Source of the DNA: Sphagnum compactum
Lineage: Eukaryota > Bryophyta > Sphagnopsida > Sphagnales
NCBI GenBank assembly: GCA_965153455.1
Contig: OZ234504.1
Location: 7,254,001-7,318,000 of the forward strand
Length of the DNA: 64,000 bases
Direction: 5' to 3'
Position 1 is the stretch's first letter. Each line of letters opens with the position of its first letter. Positions 33,990 to 45,779 of the stretch are shown in pieces. The position numbers and the translations under genes are program-made. The notes under the pieces were generated by a model, which saw nothing but the letters and a program-made list of their open reading frames with translations, was not told the DNA's origin and made no database searches.

Positions 33990-35065
33990 TGTCGCAACCT
34001 TAGCCTTTGGCTTGCGACCAAGGCAAGGGGGTTGTGAGGTTGCGGGCCTAGTAGTAGACCCGGGAGGCACATCACATGCTCCCGGGAATGCAAGGAGTGC
34101 AAAGAGTCCAGAGAGTGTGAGGGAGTGAACCCTCACACTCCCAAGTGAACTCCCACGTTGGGAGTTGGTGAGAGTTGGAGTCCCGGAGGGACTCCCGAAA
34201 CTTCAGAGAGCGTTTTGAGGGGTCAAAACTCCATGGCTTGTTTCGCTCTTTATATCAATGGAAAGCTCTTGAAGTGTAGATGTCCAAAATGGGCTCGCAT
34301 TGCTCATTTGGACATCTGAAACACAAGTTATGGCCAAAAGAAGGCCCGGGAGTCGTCCAGTTTTGACTCCCGACCACTAAAAGTCAGGAATCGACCCGAA
34401 ATACTGGGCTGCAGAGGACGTGCGACATACCATTGGAAAGGTCTCGACGAGATCTACAACTTTGCTTCAGACCGCATCGCGATCCGAGGTCTGCTCGCAA
34501 AGTTATGGGGCTCCAAAGTTGCGGAAGTCCCATTTGGCGCGATTTCGGGACTCCCACTCGGGAGTCCCGGGAAAAATAGCCATTTGGATGTAGCCTCCGT
34601 GGAGAGTCACAGAGTATACTATAAGGGGGAAGTGGTTGGCTTCCCCAAGTGGGAAGGTGCTGGCTTCCCCACCAAAGGGAGTGAGGTGGTGGCTTACTCC
34701 CGAGCCCAAAGTGTGTGTGTGTTCAAAGTGAGTCCGAGTTCACCTGTGGCTTGTCCCAACACCAAAAGGATTCAACATGAGTCCCAAGGGGGAAGGTGAT
34801 GGCTTCCCCAAGGTCCGGGCCGTGGCTCTTCCTAGCACCAAAGGTGCTCCAACTTTGGACTAACCACTTGGAGTGGTTCATGGAGGGTCCGTGTGAGTGA
34901 GTCAAGCTTGTTCACTCTTCCTAGTCTTTCCCGGGGCTTCTAGCACACCCCTCTCACCCCTTTCTAGTGCTAGAAGTCGGGATCATGCCCCAAGTTCCAA
35001 CCGCTTCCGCATTGCCGCATACTTGGACCCTCGAGTGGGTCCACAAGGAACTTGGGAGTGCGACA
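33990..35065 (+). repeat. Complete 3' LTR (1076 bp)
   Basis: It starts directly after the purine tract with TGTCGCAACC and ends TGCGACA before the target duplication. It contains the palindromic pair CCCGGGAG/CTCCCGGG near the start and repeated GGCTTCCCCA/GGGAAG words near 34640-34810. Confidence 0.8.
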
Positions 35066-35070
35066 CGCAG
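35066..35070. other. Target-site duplication, right copy
   Basis: CGCAG, matching 33818-33822; the LINE ORF1 sequence resumes directly after it. Confidence 0.85.
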
Positions 35071-36397
35071 GTTGAGCTTGCATTCATCCTGTTTGGGTGC
35101 GTTGGCCAGGGTCTCCACAGCCCGTGTGACCATTTGGCGCACGTTATTGGCCATCAATGTGGTCCATTTGGGCTCCTCCGCAGAAGCAGCCTTAGTTGTG
35201 ACAGCCGCGGCTGCCTCACGCTCCATTAGCTAATTGACCGCAAGGTTGCCAGTAGCCATGAGAGACGCAATGTTCTCGATGGCCGCCTCCATCTTAGACA
35301 ACCGCGCGTCAACAAGTGAGTTGTCGGTCTTGAGGCCCATGATTAGCTAATGCTCGGCCAGGGCTACCTAGTAGACTGCCAGGGGTGCATTGTCTAGAAC
35401 GTTGAACCTGGCATTGTTACAGTGCGTCTTGGTAGTGTTCTTCTTCATCATGAAAATGTCCGACGCTACAGTGAAAGGACATAACAACGGTGCGGCATCG
35501 AGTGCCATCGCGAAGTTTTTCAAATCTTAAACCCTAAACCAATGTTTATTTTTTAAAAATGATTTGAGAAGTAAAACAAAAAAGGGTTTTAGTCATTAAA
35601 AAATTTAGAAATTTGGTATAGGAGAAGGGCCTATGGTTAGAAGATCCCAATACAGCTTAGCTGGTACATTGTTGAAAACAGGTTTCTTCAGGCAGGTAAA
35701 TGAGCTGAAAATACAAAGGGAAAAATCCAGGCAATGTTTGACGATTTAAAGAAGTGAAAGAGAAGATATGAGAGCAGGTTTAGGGTTTAAAGAAAAGAAG
35801 AGGTATAAGGTTTAAAGAAGATAAAAACTTTGGAGAAGAGAAGATATGAGGTTTAAGGTTCAAGGAAGAGAAGAGAAAGAGAACAGAACAAAAGAGAAGA
35901 GGTTTAGGGTTTAGAGAACAGAAGAAAAGAGAAGAAAGAAAGAGACGAGAAAGAGAGAATTTACTTTTCTCACCGTCTACTTTTACATCCCTCCCCCACC
36001 TTCAAAAAAAAAAAAAAAAAGGCCTCAGAAGTCAAAACCAAGAACCTGGAACTATCTTTGCTAGCGTTTGTGCTTGGCGCAAGGTTGTTGTTATTGCTGC
36101 TTAGCGATGGCGGATGCTACTACTCTCAGCAGCAACAGAGGTTGCATTGACAAAAGTTCCAACATCTCATCTCCATACCCACTAGCTTTTGCTCTTGGTT
36201 CGTAGCTCATTGGTCACCAACGGTGGTAGACACTCAAGGAAGATAGATGACCATGGGACTTGTTGTTTCTGCTACTCCCCTTCTTCTCCAGCGATGGCGG
36301 GCCTCGTCGTTGGTAAAAGCCAGCACCCTTTAGCCTCTGTCGTGCCCCACCCTACCGTCTCTAGCTCTGGCGTTGCAGTGAAGACAGTGGCGATGGC

Positions 36398-36441
36398 CTA
36401 ATCTAAACACAATATCCTTGCCTTGGTAGGCTAGGCCAACA
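36398..36441 (+). repeat. Fragment of the LTR-like repeat, copy A2
   Basis: TCTAAACACAATATCCTTGC followed by CTTGGTAGGCTAGGCCAACA matches the last about 44 bp of 27222-27521 with two or three differences. The homology stops abruptly on the left, so only the terminal part is present. Confidence 0.75.
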
Positions 36442-36921
36442 AAGTTCACAAGTAATGTGCAAAAACATGTTTGGAAATCGTTATTACAATGATTACAATG
36501 ATCAATGTGTTATTGTTGCTTGAAATGTACAAGCAAGGAAGGGTGTCAATGCATGTTGATGAAAATGATTGAAAGCGCATTATTTACATAATTATTGAAA
36601 TATGAAAAAAAGTTTGATTATTATTTTTGAATATTAAAGTAATCTAGAATTGATTTTTTGAAAATAATTTAATATTAAAAAATGGATTGCCAAACTGGCC
36701 CATGTACCATGGTAGTGAAAGTTTTTTTCTCAGTGGAAAAATTTCAACCAAAAATGAATAAATAAATAAATGAGATTTGAAATTTTTAATCACCATAAAT
36801 GAGAAAAAAAAGTACAAATTGCAAGATTTCTATAGTTTGCTTTGTAGTGTGCAACAACAAATACAAAAAAATGATTAAAGATTTATAGTTAGTATTTGAT
36901 GTATAACTAGATTTGGCTAAA

Positions 36922-37021
36922 TCTTCCTAAGGATGATAGTCACTTTTTCTAATCTTCTTATGGATGATCGCATTCTTCCTAAGGATGGTAGTCACTTTTT
37001 CTAATCTTCTTATGGATGATT
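36922..37021. repeat. 52-bp tandem duplication
   Basis: TCTTCCTAAGGATG begins at 36922 and again at 36974. Both copies continue into GTAGTCACTTTTTCTAAT-like sequence and CTTCTTATGGATGAT. Confidence 0.85.
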
Positions 37022-38157
37022 ACTTTTTTTTTTAATCGTGAAAATTTTGCATATTTTTGACACATAAAATTGGCATTTGACATCCTTGTTATAAGGTCAA
37101 AATTTAGGTCAAAATTTTCACCAAATTTGTCAAGAATTGACATCACTTTAGATTTTATGGCCAACATTTCAACGAAAGACTTAAATTTGTTGTTGCCAAT
37201 TGTAATTTGTGCGAACCTTTGGATGTTGAGTTTTGATGCATAATGATCAAGTATTACTTCTTTCATTGCACTTTGCCACCTTTGACAAAAGCTTTACTCA
37301 AAGTTTCACCACCTTTTTTGTTCTTATGAATTTGTATGTAGCCGCATGCTATATGCAAGGTTGAAGGTTTAATTTTAGTTTGTTGAATGTGACTATTAAA
37401 ATCAAAAAAATTAGGACTTTGGAATGACAACAAGGTATATTGTTTTGAAGCATGTGGATTTTGATTATGTGTCAACATGGTACATTGTTTTGAAGCAATT
37501 GATTTTGATTCTATGTGATTTTGTCCTTAAAGCTTTGTTCAAGGTGTTCACTGCTTAAACCTTGTTGCATGATTCAAAATGGATACAAAATCAAGCTATT
37601 GCTTGTGGATGTTAATTGTCAAATTTTAGAATGCAACGAAATTTTTGTGAAAATCCAATCAAACAATCAAATTGTTGTGTTGCCAAGCACTAGTGTGATA
37701 AGGTTCAAGTTCATGATTTTTACACATGCCCAAGTATGTTGACAATTACCCTAATCAAATATAACTTGGGTCTTAAATTATTTTCATTTAGTGCTCACTA
37801 GTTTTATTGTCGGTTGTGAATTGAATGTTGTTATGTAACATTACAAGCTTGAAAAGTTACAAGCAAACAATTGTCAACAATGAACTATTTGTAAGTTTTT
37901 TTTGCATCCTACATTTTGTGCAAGTTGAAGTTTGATGAACTTTTGTGTTGTGCTTGCAATTTGAAGTATGGTTCCCTTGAAACCTCCATCAAATTTTTAA
38001 TTCCAACATTTTTTCAAACATGTTGTCAATGTGTTTACCACTAAACAATCATCAGGGCATGGTTCAATTGCCGCATTGTAACAAAACCTTGAAGTCCTTG
38101 ATGTGTCAATGTATGTAACCTTTTCCTTTAACATTACTAGTGTTGGGGTAGAAGCTT

Positions 38158-39950
38158 ATGCTTTCCCAAATTGTGGTGCTTACAAGTAACCTAGGAAGCT
38201 TGAATGGGAACTTAATCAAATTTTCCAAGACATTTGGGTTGCCAAATTGGCTTGGGCTAAATTTTTTTGGTTTGAATGATAAGTTATTGATGGTTAGATG
38301 TAGAATTTATATTGATGTAAAGAAACACCTAAAAATGCTTGTCCCCGAGTTTGATGGCCTTTAAAAACACACATGTTGTTAGAAAGCTTTTACAATTAGG
38401 CCAAGGGTAACAAAAGGTTGGTATCTTCTTAATTCAACAAGCCAACACGTCAAGAACAAACATTAATTTACAACCTTACAGGGTAAAAATTATGTTCTTG
38501 ATCATCTTCAAGTTGAATCAAATTTTGAATGCAAATGCAAATCTATGCAGTTTGTGATAATTTATCATTGCTTGAAACATGGGTGTTCGATTATAAACTA
38601 TGAAAACATGAGGGAATTGTTTGATTTTCTACAAATCTCAGAGCCATCGACATCACTAGAGTGACACAAGTGTTTGGATAATGGCCAAATGCATGCAAAA
38701 GCTTGTGTTGATAAAAACACGTTTAGCTAATCAGTTAACAAAGTTATTTTTTGTGTCCATTGAAGTCATTATTGTGGATTGCCAAGGGTGGATTAATGTT
38801 CATGTGTATGAAGTTGAAGGTTGGGAACGCATACCTATTTTGTTGACATTGGAACAAATGGTGTTTGGTGCTATTACAAACAATTTAATTAAGGTGATTG
38901 CGGCAAGTTTATTATAATATCGAAACCTTTTTTATATTGATCTAGCTTCCAAATTGATCAGCTTTGGTGTTGATAGTATGTTACTTTTCAAGGGGCCTAA
39001 AACTAATGTTATCATACAGTTGAAGGAAAAATGCCTCGAATCGTTGACATCCGCCACAGATGCCCTTTTCATGTTAAGGGTGTATTGTGTTGCCCACCGA
39101 ACCAATCTTATTGTTCATACATTCTCCAAACTACTGTTAGTGTCCAATATTGAAGCTTTGCTACAATCTATGTACAATTGTAATCATATTATTGTGACAC
39201 TTATTACAAATGTTGATGCAACAATGATGTTTTTTCCTTTGGTTGTCAACCAATACTTGAAGCCTCATGCATTCAAACATAGGAACATTTTCAACCCACA
39301 AAACCTTGGCATCCTATGGTATGCTAATAAAAAAAGATGAATAATCACAATTATCTTTGAAAAGTTCATTCTTGATTTAAGAGGATTGTTCATGTATAAA
39401 TAAAAAAATTACTCTTGCTAGTCAATTTCTTTGGTCATCAAGTGCCCAATGTGAGTTCATGACTACAAGCTACACAACTTGCATTTTTGCCTCTAAATAC
39501 AATAAGTCACTTTCAACACATGGATGTTTGAATCATTGCATCATTCAAAGCACAATAAAAAAACGATTGATCTAACATTAGATTGATTGTTTCATGGACA
39601 ACAAAAGTTTAGAAATTGATTTTTATAGAGTTATAATCATGTTTGCAAAGGCTTGGCATATTGGAATAAGTTCATCGACAATTCAAAATTGTTAAAAGCA
39701 TACATGTATTTGATTTGTTCTTTTTGAGAACGAAGAGGAAGCAATGAGACGGAAGAAAGAGTTGATAAAGTTATTACTTTTATGAAAATTCTTAATTTAT
39801 TGTTTTTAGATAGTGGAATTTTTCCCACCATGGATGTTCAAGAATTTGCCAACTATGAGTTGGAGTTTGATCTCAACAATCCTTATCAACCCCTTGATGA
39901 AGAGATTAGGGAGATGCTTGCACTTGAAGATAATTTCATTGATGAAAAAA
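38158..39950 (+). mobile_element. hAT-like transposase fossil
   Basis: Broken frames give a BED-like leading block (VRCRIYIDVKK then LVPEFDGL, near 38300-38360), a middle block (MRELFDFLQISEP, near 38610), VIIVDCQGWINVHVYEV (38770-38820), LISFGVDSMLLFKG (about 38951-38994) and VYCVAHRTNLIVHTFSKL (39082-39135). The CVAHRTNL segment corresponds to the C-x-A-H-x-x-N-L region typical of hAT and DUF4371-type transposases. A tail near 39815-39950 (DVQEFANYELEFDLNNP) may be the C-terminal dimerisation region. Stops and frameshifts throughout; no terminal inverted repeats identified. Confidence 0.6.
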
Positions 39951-40671
39951 AATAAAATTCCTTTCACAATATGGCCACCATCCACACTCCTTAAGCAAGA
40001 GCAGGAATTTAAATGCAACTTCAATAGTTTTTTTTTAAAAAAAAAATCTAAAACCCAGAATTAGCCTTGAATTTATAATTAATAGGTTTCATAAAACGTG
40101 GAACCAGCCTTGAATTCAGAATTAATAGGTTTCATAAAACCTGGAACTATCGACCCAAAAACCAATAATTACAAAAAAATTGGACCCTAACTTGGAATCA
40201 AATGTGTTTTAATTTTCAAAAATACGTCTTAGACCAAAAACTGAACAATCTTCCATTCTACTAAAAAATTATGGATTTTTTTCTTATTTATAATTCTTCT
40301 AAAAATCAAGAACTGGCCAACACAAGTTAGACTTGTAGATTTGCACACCATACAACGGTCTCAACAAGGCCCGACACAATAATAACTGCTTTTAATTGAT
40401 TAGCCATAGTGATTGGCCCAAGTAATGACACATAAAAAAAAGTCTCTCACCTTATACTATCCAATTTTTCATGTTTTTCATGTTTATGGATGAGGTTGGG
40501 GAATGAATCAACACTTTATGTTGGATGTGATAAACACTAGAACAGGCCCAAAGAGGTGGGTGTGCTTGGACCTGCTCTTACAGAGCAAGGGTTGAAAGCG
40601 AGGTCACAAAGAGAAGAAATGGGGAGATTGCAATAAGGTCTACAATATGAACACCGTCGGGAACCAGCGTT

Positions 40672-40719
40672 GGGAACTTTACCGTGGTGAACCAGCATTG
40701 ATACCATGATAAAGTTCCC
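40672..40719. repeat. Hairpin with 16-bp arms
   Basis: GGGAACTTTACCGTGG (40672-40687) pairs with CCATGATAAAGTTCCC (40704-40719) at 14 of 16 positions with a 16-base loop. Confidence 0.7.
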
Positions 40720-41054
40720 AAAGCCCATTAAATTTTTATTTCTAAATATTACAAATATCCCATGCTTAGACTAAATCAGGGTCTCTCGGTTGAAATCTAA
40801 CATTTTTTGGGGTTAATATGCCCACTAAGAGGACTCACTCAAAAAGGTGAAGGTACTACCATGGGTGCTGGTTCACCCTAACCGTCAATGAACCCAACTG
40901 AAGTGACCATTTGGGATTTCACATTGGTAACTTATCTCGAAAATAATAGGTCCTGTTTGTAGGAAGGATAATTGGTGGTTGCTATGGAAAGAGAGATAAA
41001 GGTAGATGGTTAGAACATATGTAAGGGCTTAAGTTTGTATGTAGCAAAAACTAG

Positions 41055-41401
41055 TGTTGGCCAATTCTTACTTTTGGGGCTTGCCTACTGAGGCAAGAAT
41101 ATTGTGTTTTAGATTCATTATAGAGTATAGTAGCTTAAGGGATTTTAATAGGCCCCATACTAGGTAATAAATAATAAAAAGGTCTATTTTTATATGAGGA
41201 CTTTTGAAAGATGATATTTTGGCTTGTGTTGAAACTTGAGATTAGTTATTATAGAGTTATAATATCTTGAAGGATTTTGGTTTGTTTTAGAGGACTTTTT
41301 TGAAGATTATTATTTTTGCATGGTGAAATGTTTGCGTTTCCATCATTCTTCTTTTGCCTTAAGGTACTTTTTGATGTAAATGGCAAGGACACAGTGTGAC
41401 A
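41055..41401 (-). repeat. LTR-like dispersed repeat, copy A3 (inverted)
   Basis: Begins TGTTGGCC and ends GTGTGACA on the plus strand, and is the diverged reverse complement of 27222-27521 over its whole length (for example AATGGCAAGGACACAGTGTG, TTATAGAGTTATAATATC, CAAGAATATTGTGTTTTAGA). It is about 47 bp longer than copy A1. No matching 5-bp flanks are seen. Confidence 0.7.
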
Positions 41402-43789
41402 CACCCCCTGTTTAAATAACTAACGAAGTTGGGCCTTTGTGAAATCAGCTTTTCTGTTCCTCACACGGTATAAATAACTAGATTTGGAAAAGTCTTATGA
41501 CCCATTTGTTATCAATTTGATTGTTTAAGTAATACCTACAATTATCAGTTTCTACGATGATTCTTTTATAATATTCACTCGTCATGCTTAAGGATGAGTT
41601 TTGAAAGATTGGACCTGATAATCATCTAGTGTAGTGTCAATGTAGGTTATTGGAAGTAAAGTTCATCCCCAAAAAAACCTTCATTCCCCATGCATTCATT
41701 TCTGACAATTGCTAGCATGAATTGATCAAATTAAAATTAAGATGGTAGCAGAAGTGGAGTTAAAATTGGGGACTTGTGACCAAATGAAAAATTGCAGCTC
41801 AAACGCGAAAAATAATTTTAAAATAAAAAATAAATTAAAAAAAAAGTTCAAGGGTAAAAGGGTTGATTTTTGGGTTTTCAGACTGCCCAGGTGAATTACG
41901 AATAATAACCTAAATCTGAGTTCTGAATAACCTAAGCCTGACCCTTTTTGATAACCAACCATTTTCTCAATCACTAACCCCAAAGGGGTTAAAACAGAGA
42001 TGGAGGTAACCATTGTGGCTAAAATTAAGACCCCAAAAACTGTCATGTGCATTTTTCTTATTTGGGTGAGCTTCTTCCCCAAATCCTACCATGTCTCATT
42101 TTATTTCCTTGCCCCAAACCTCTAGTGTACAATTTTTTTTTTCTTCTTCCCCAAAACGTGTCATGCATATTTTTCATATTATTATTTTTTTCCTTATAAT
42201 ATTCCCATTCTACCATTTCTATTTACATTTGAGTTAGTGGCAAGCTAAACCAACCTTGGTGCGCTTCACAGTGCAAAAACATGATATTATTAAAAATAGA
42301 GTTGTGTAAGCACCAAAGTGATTGGTAATGACACCCTGCTGGACAAGTGAATTTTTTTTGGGTGTGTCTTTGTGTTGTGAAATTCATCTAAGGTGGAGAG
42401 ACCCATCACTGAACATAGGCCTATAATCAAACACCCATACAGTGCTAGGGGTTGTTGGTTATAGACAATTGTATGAGTGTTTTGGATTTTGCCTATGACC
42501 AAACGTTCTAATAGGAGTAATTGTGTTCAAGAATTTTTGTGTATATGATTAAGATGTGATTTTTATGTTTGGTCATATGCATAAAATTAGTCTTGTTTGC
42601 ACATTTTTTGGTCCATTAAGAGTGTGGAAGGGTTTGGTGATGGGTGGTGAAATGACCAGAAATTTGTGAAAAGTTGAATATCAATAAACACAAAAGGGTT
42701 TGGTTTTGGGAGTGCCATAGGTTGGTTTGTTGAATCCCATATTTCGGCTAGGAAAAATTAGTTTGGTGATAGGCCTAGGGTGAAAGGTAAAATGAAGAGA
42801 AACATTGAATGGGTTGTTTAAAGTGTTTCATTTATGGGATGAATTAAAATGGTCTTCTAAAATCCCAAGTTTGGGATGTAGAAACAATGTCTGTTGATGG
42901 GGTTTGTTGATGGGGTTTGTGTGGAACATTAAGCAATGTCATAAAACTAACCATAAATATGCAAAACCTCATTATGTTTTATTGGATCTAAAAATAAACA
43001 CGTTAAAAGAGAAAACATTTCCAAATTCCCCCCAATTTTGCCTTGGCTATATTCCCACCAAAAACAATAACAAGTTCACAAGGTTTTAAATATGTATACG
43101 AATAATCTCTTGTCAATTCATTTCCATTCTCTCAGCATATCAAATCTACCAAGTAATGTGACTTTCAAGTCATTCATAGAAATTTGCAAAACATATGGGC
43201 TAAATGAAGACTCAAAAGATATCAAAATAGAAGATCATACATTAGATCTTGAAGTAGTTAGGTTAAATCAACACATATCAGAGGTCACGATAGTAAATAA
43301 GAAACACAAAAGCTTCTAGAACACAAATCTAACCTTACAGTAATCAAAGAACAAACACAACTAGAGCATATAGAAGAGCAAGAATCAAATGTACAAGTAG
43401 GAAGGTCTCCAATAGATCAACTTTACAACCAAAAGTTTTTTAAAAGTTTCAATATTCTCGCTGGGTACAAAGTTTCAATGTTCCTAGGTACTATAATGCA
43501 AGGAATCACAAGAAAAGGTCAATTTCGTCAAGCACAAAGACAATGTAGTTTGCTCTACACACGCACTACTTGCACAAAGACAACAAACCAAAATTTAAAT
43601 TAGGATATATTTTTAAAACTTATGCATTTATTACTTTTCATCAAAACTAAAGGCATATGTAATTGAAACTTACATTGACCTTTCAAAGTCTCTTGCTTCT
43701 TGGGACAGATTCAAGAAGTTTAAGTTCATACCTTTTGTGGGGGCGAAATGCACACCTCCAAATTGTTGGACACTAAGAGCTAGGAGGTC

Positions 43790-45440
43790 CTAAAGCAGAA
43801 TGATGTTGATTGTGCCACGTAAGAGGCGGAGTGGCTCAAACCAACATCTTGCACAAAACAAAAAAAATGTTCTTCCTTCTATACCAAATTCAAAAAAAAA
43901 ACAATACAAAGTTAACAAGTGCATCACAATCATCGATAAAGGTAAGTGGATTAATGAAATGCTAAAAGAAGCCATGGATGTAATTGAAAGTGGGAGAACA
44001 TCATTGAGGCAAGCCAATAGACTTGTACTTCTTTATTAGATCACCTAAATGGCAAGACAAGGTCTAGGAAAAGTGTCCTAGTAGATGTGCTCACAGAAAA
44101 TGAAAATGAAGTTGTAATAGCTTGGACTCCATCTATGCAAAAAGTGGGGCTGTCAATTACCCTGCAATAGTTGAAAATGAAAGTTGTAAAATTAATTCAA
44201 ACCAAAATTACACCATTCAAGCATGGAATACCAGGAAGTTCTTGGTGGTTTTGGTTCAAATGTTAGCACCTATAACTTAGCATTCAACAAGTTAAAGGTT
44301 TGGAAATCAGTAAAACACAAGGGTTGACCTCACAATCATGTGAAAGCTTCTATAACAACTTACAAAGTTTGTACAAACATAACTATGATGCACATCATAT
44401 ATGCAACTTAGAGAAGACACGAATACAAGCAGGTAAGTAATCAAGTGTTAAGGTCCTAGCCAAATGAAGTTCACAAAAATCTACAACACTATACTAAAAT
44501 CCAAAAAATGGCTAACTATCAATTGTATTGTCAATGTTCTAGGAATATCTCTCCTAGGCTTGTACATCTTTAGGGGAGAAAAGATGCGAGATGACTACAT
44601 AAATTTGTGCAATGAAAATCATGTATGGCTATGCAATCTAAGGCATTGATGATCAGTTCCCTATTCAAAGAATTTTTGTCTTTCTTCAAAAAGTCAATAC
44701 TAGGTGGGATTTTGCTAACTAATAGGTATTGTTCATCATAGATGGACATGGATGCCATGTCACACTAAAAACAATTGAACATGCACAAACCTTTGGGCTA
44801 GATATGATAACTTTACCTAGTCATATTAGCCATGCAATACAACCTCTAAATGTTGTTTGCTTCAAATCATTCAAGATAGCTTTCAAAAAAGAAAGAGATG
44901 CTGCAATGGCCAATAACATTACATTGAACCAAACAAAATAATTTTGGCTAGCTAGGTAGAAAAATCCCTAGACTAGTCCCTCACAAATAAAAACATTTTG
45001 GTAGGGTTTATATAACAGGGTTTTGGCCATTAAACCTTACAACAATGCATGAAAAAAACAAACCTTAATAGTTTGTACACATTAGGAAACTAAAATAGAC
45101 ACAACTAATGTGATTATGAACATAAGTGAAGCTACACCAGAGTTGGAGGTGGGCAATAACAATTTCATTAACACAACTCAACAAGGATTGGCAAGTGGCA
45201 ATTTGTTATCTTTGCCTTGTCTACCTATAAGAAATACTCAAGGGAGATAATCATTAATTGATTACTCTCAAAATCATGTAGTGACTTTAGAGGAATACTT
45301 GAATAGGTTGTGATAAAAAACACTAAATAAAGAGGTAGCCAAAACAATAAGAGAAACTCAAAGGAAAGAAAAGCTAGAAAAAAAGCTAGGAGAGTGGGCA
45401 ATTCACTAACTGTAGTTGAAAAAGTCGCTCACCAAAACCT
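43790..45440 (+). mobile_element. pogo/Tigger-like (DDE_1) transposase fossil
   Basis: Fragments in order: a basic N-terminal block (KRRSGSNQHLAQNKKN) and a helix-turn-helix-like part (WINEMLKEAMDVIESGRTSLRQA, 43948-44016), LLDHLNGKTRSRK (about 44031), a PGSSWWFWFK block (44230-44260), a degraded CDE-like block (near 44400), LLGLYIFRGEKMRDDYI (about 44550-44605), then FIIDGHGCHVTLKTIEHA and ITLPSHISHAIQPLNV (44732-44860), and a charged tail (about 45330-45400). The DGHG-x-HVT and LPSH-x-SHAIQPL motifs are characteristic of the DDE_1 transposase fold. Numerous stops; inverted termini not found. Confidence 0.75.
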
Positions 45441-45779
45441 TGAGAAACAACAATGAGTCAGGGTCATTTCAACATGGTGAACTAATGTAGTTAAATTTGC
45501 AAGTGACAAGTTTCACCATAATTTCCAAGCTGGACTTCAAGCTCACCCTTTTGGTTAGAAAGGTGTGAACCTTGGTTACATGATAGAAGTTCAAAAATAG
45601 GCTAAACAGCAAATTAAGGCTTAAATGTAAACAAAAAGGAATGTTGTAGCATGTTTACAACCAATTCAACCATTTAGTCCATGAAAAATAGCAAGCGGGG
45701 AGGGAGGGGATTAAGTGCTCAACAAAATAAAAAGAAAATGAACTGAGGGGGTGGGTTGAGCTAGGTGGGAACTTTGCAT

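Larger units (their letters stand above)
33823..35065 (+). mobile_element. LTR-retrotransposon remnant nested in the LINE, with 5-bp target duplication
   Basis: The element begins TGTCGCA and ends TGCGACA (7-bp terminal inverted repeat with TG...CA ends) and is flanked by CGCAG at 33818-33822 and 35066-35070. Inside lie a truncated 5' LTR (33823-about 33924), a short residue of internal DNA ending in a stop (TAG at 33977-33979), a purine tract GGGGGAGAG (33981-33989), and a complete 3' LTR (33990-35065). Nearly the whole internal region is deleted. The superfamily (Gypsy or Copia) cannot be told from what remains. Confidence 0.85.
29740..35516 (-). mobile_element. Degenerate LINE-type retrotransposon with ORF1 and ORF2
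   Basis: On the minus strand, ORF1 runs from ATG 35516 to the stop at 33409 and is interrupted by an LTR element (33823-35065). ORF2 starts near 33381 (MVLWNMHG) and runs to about 29740. ORF2 carries an APE-type endonuclease, a reverse transcriptase and a C-terminal cysteine/histidine region (ERLCRGYDLGKVEDEEHLLLVC). The order and motifs are those of plant non-LTR retrotransposons. Frameshifts, stops (for example near 31,610) and a changed catalytic box show it is dead. No target-site duplication was found, so the outer ends are minimal estimates. Confidence 0.85.
33409..35516 (-). pseudogene. LINE ORF1, split by an LTR-element insertion
   Basis: The 5' part (35516 down to 35071) starts MALDAAP and ends at KLNLR. 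The 3' part (33822 down to 33409) resumes LTSFEAKEGKTEKELVQR and ends CPPFSI. Removing the LTR element and one target copy restores a continuous frame across the junction, though other stops remain within ORF1 (for example near 35220, 35345 and 33750). The pieces look like an RRM-type RNA-binding ORF1 protein of plant LINEs (inference). The split itself is direct evidence that the LINE predates the LTR insertion. Confidence 0.8.
35517..38150. other. Intergenic region with A/G-rich stretches and small repeats
   Basis: Holds purine-rich stretches with GGTTTAGGGTTT words (about 35780-35910), a GC-richer patch at 36060-36400 without a supportable reading frame, a fragment of the LTR-like repeat (36398-36441) and a 52-bp duplication (36922-37021). 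No gene recognised. Confidence 0.5.
39951..43789. other. Intergenic region with repeat fragments
   Basis: No gene recognised. It contains a duplicated phrase AATTAATAGGTTTCATAAAAC (40079 and 40120), a hairpin at 40672-40719 and the LTR-like repeat copy A3 at 41055-41401. A frame at 43092-43319 has no resemblance I can name and may belong to the following transposon fossil. Confidence 0.5.

Noticed and set aside
41726-42082. 118-codon minus-strand frame, and a TGGTAGCAGAAG word near 41740 as a primer-binding site
   Set aside because: The word differs from the initiator-Met primer site at several positions and no LTR end lies directly before it. The frame is Leu/Phe-rich without resemblance.
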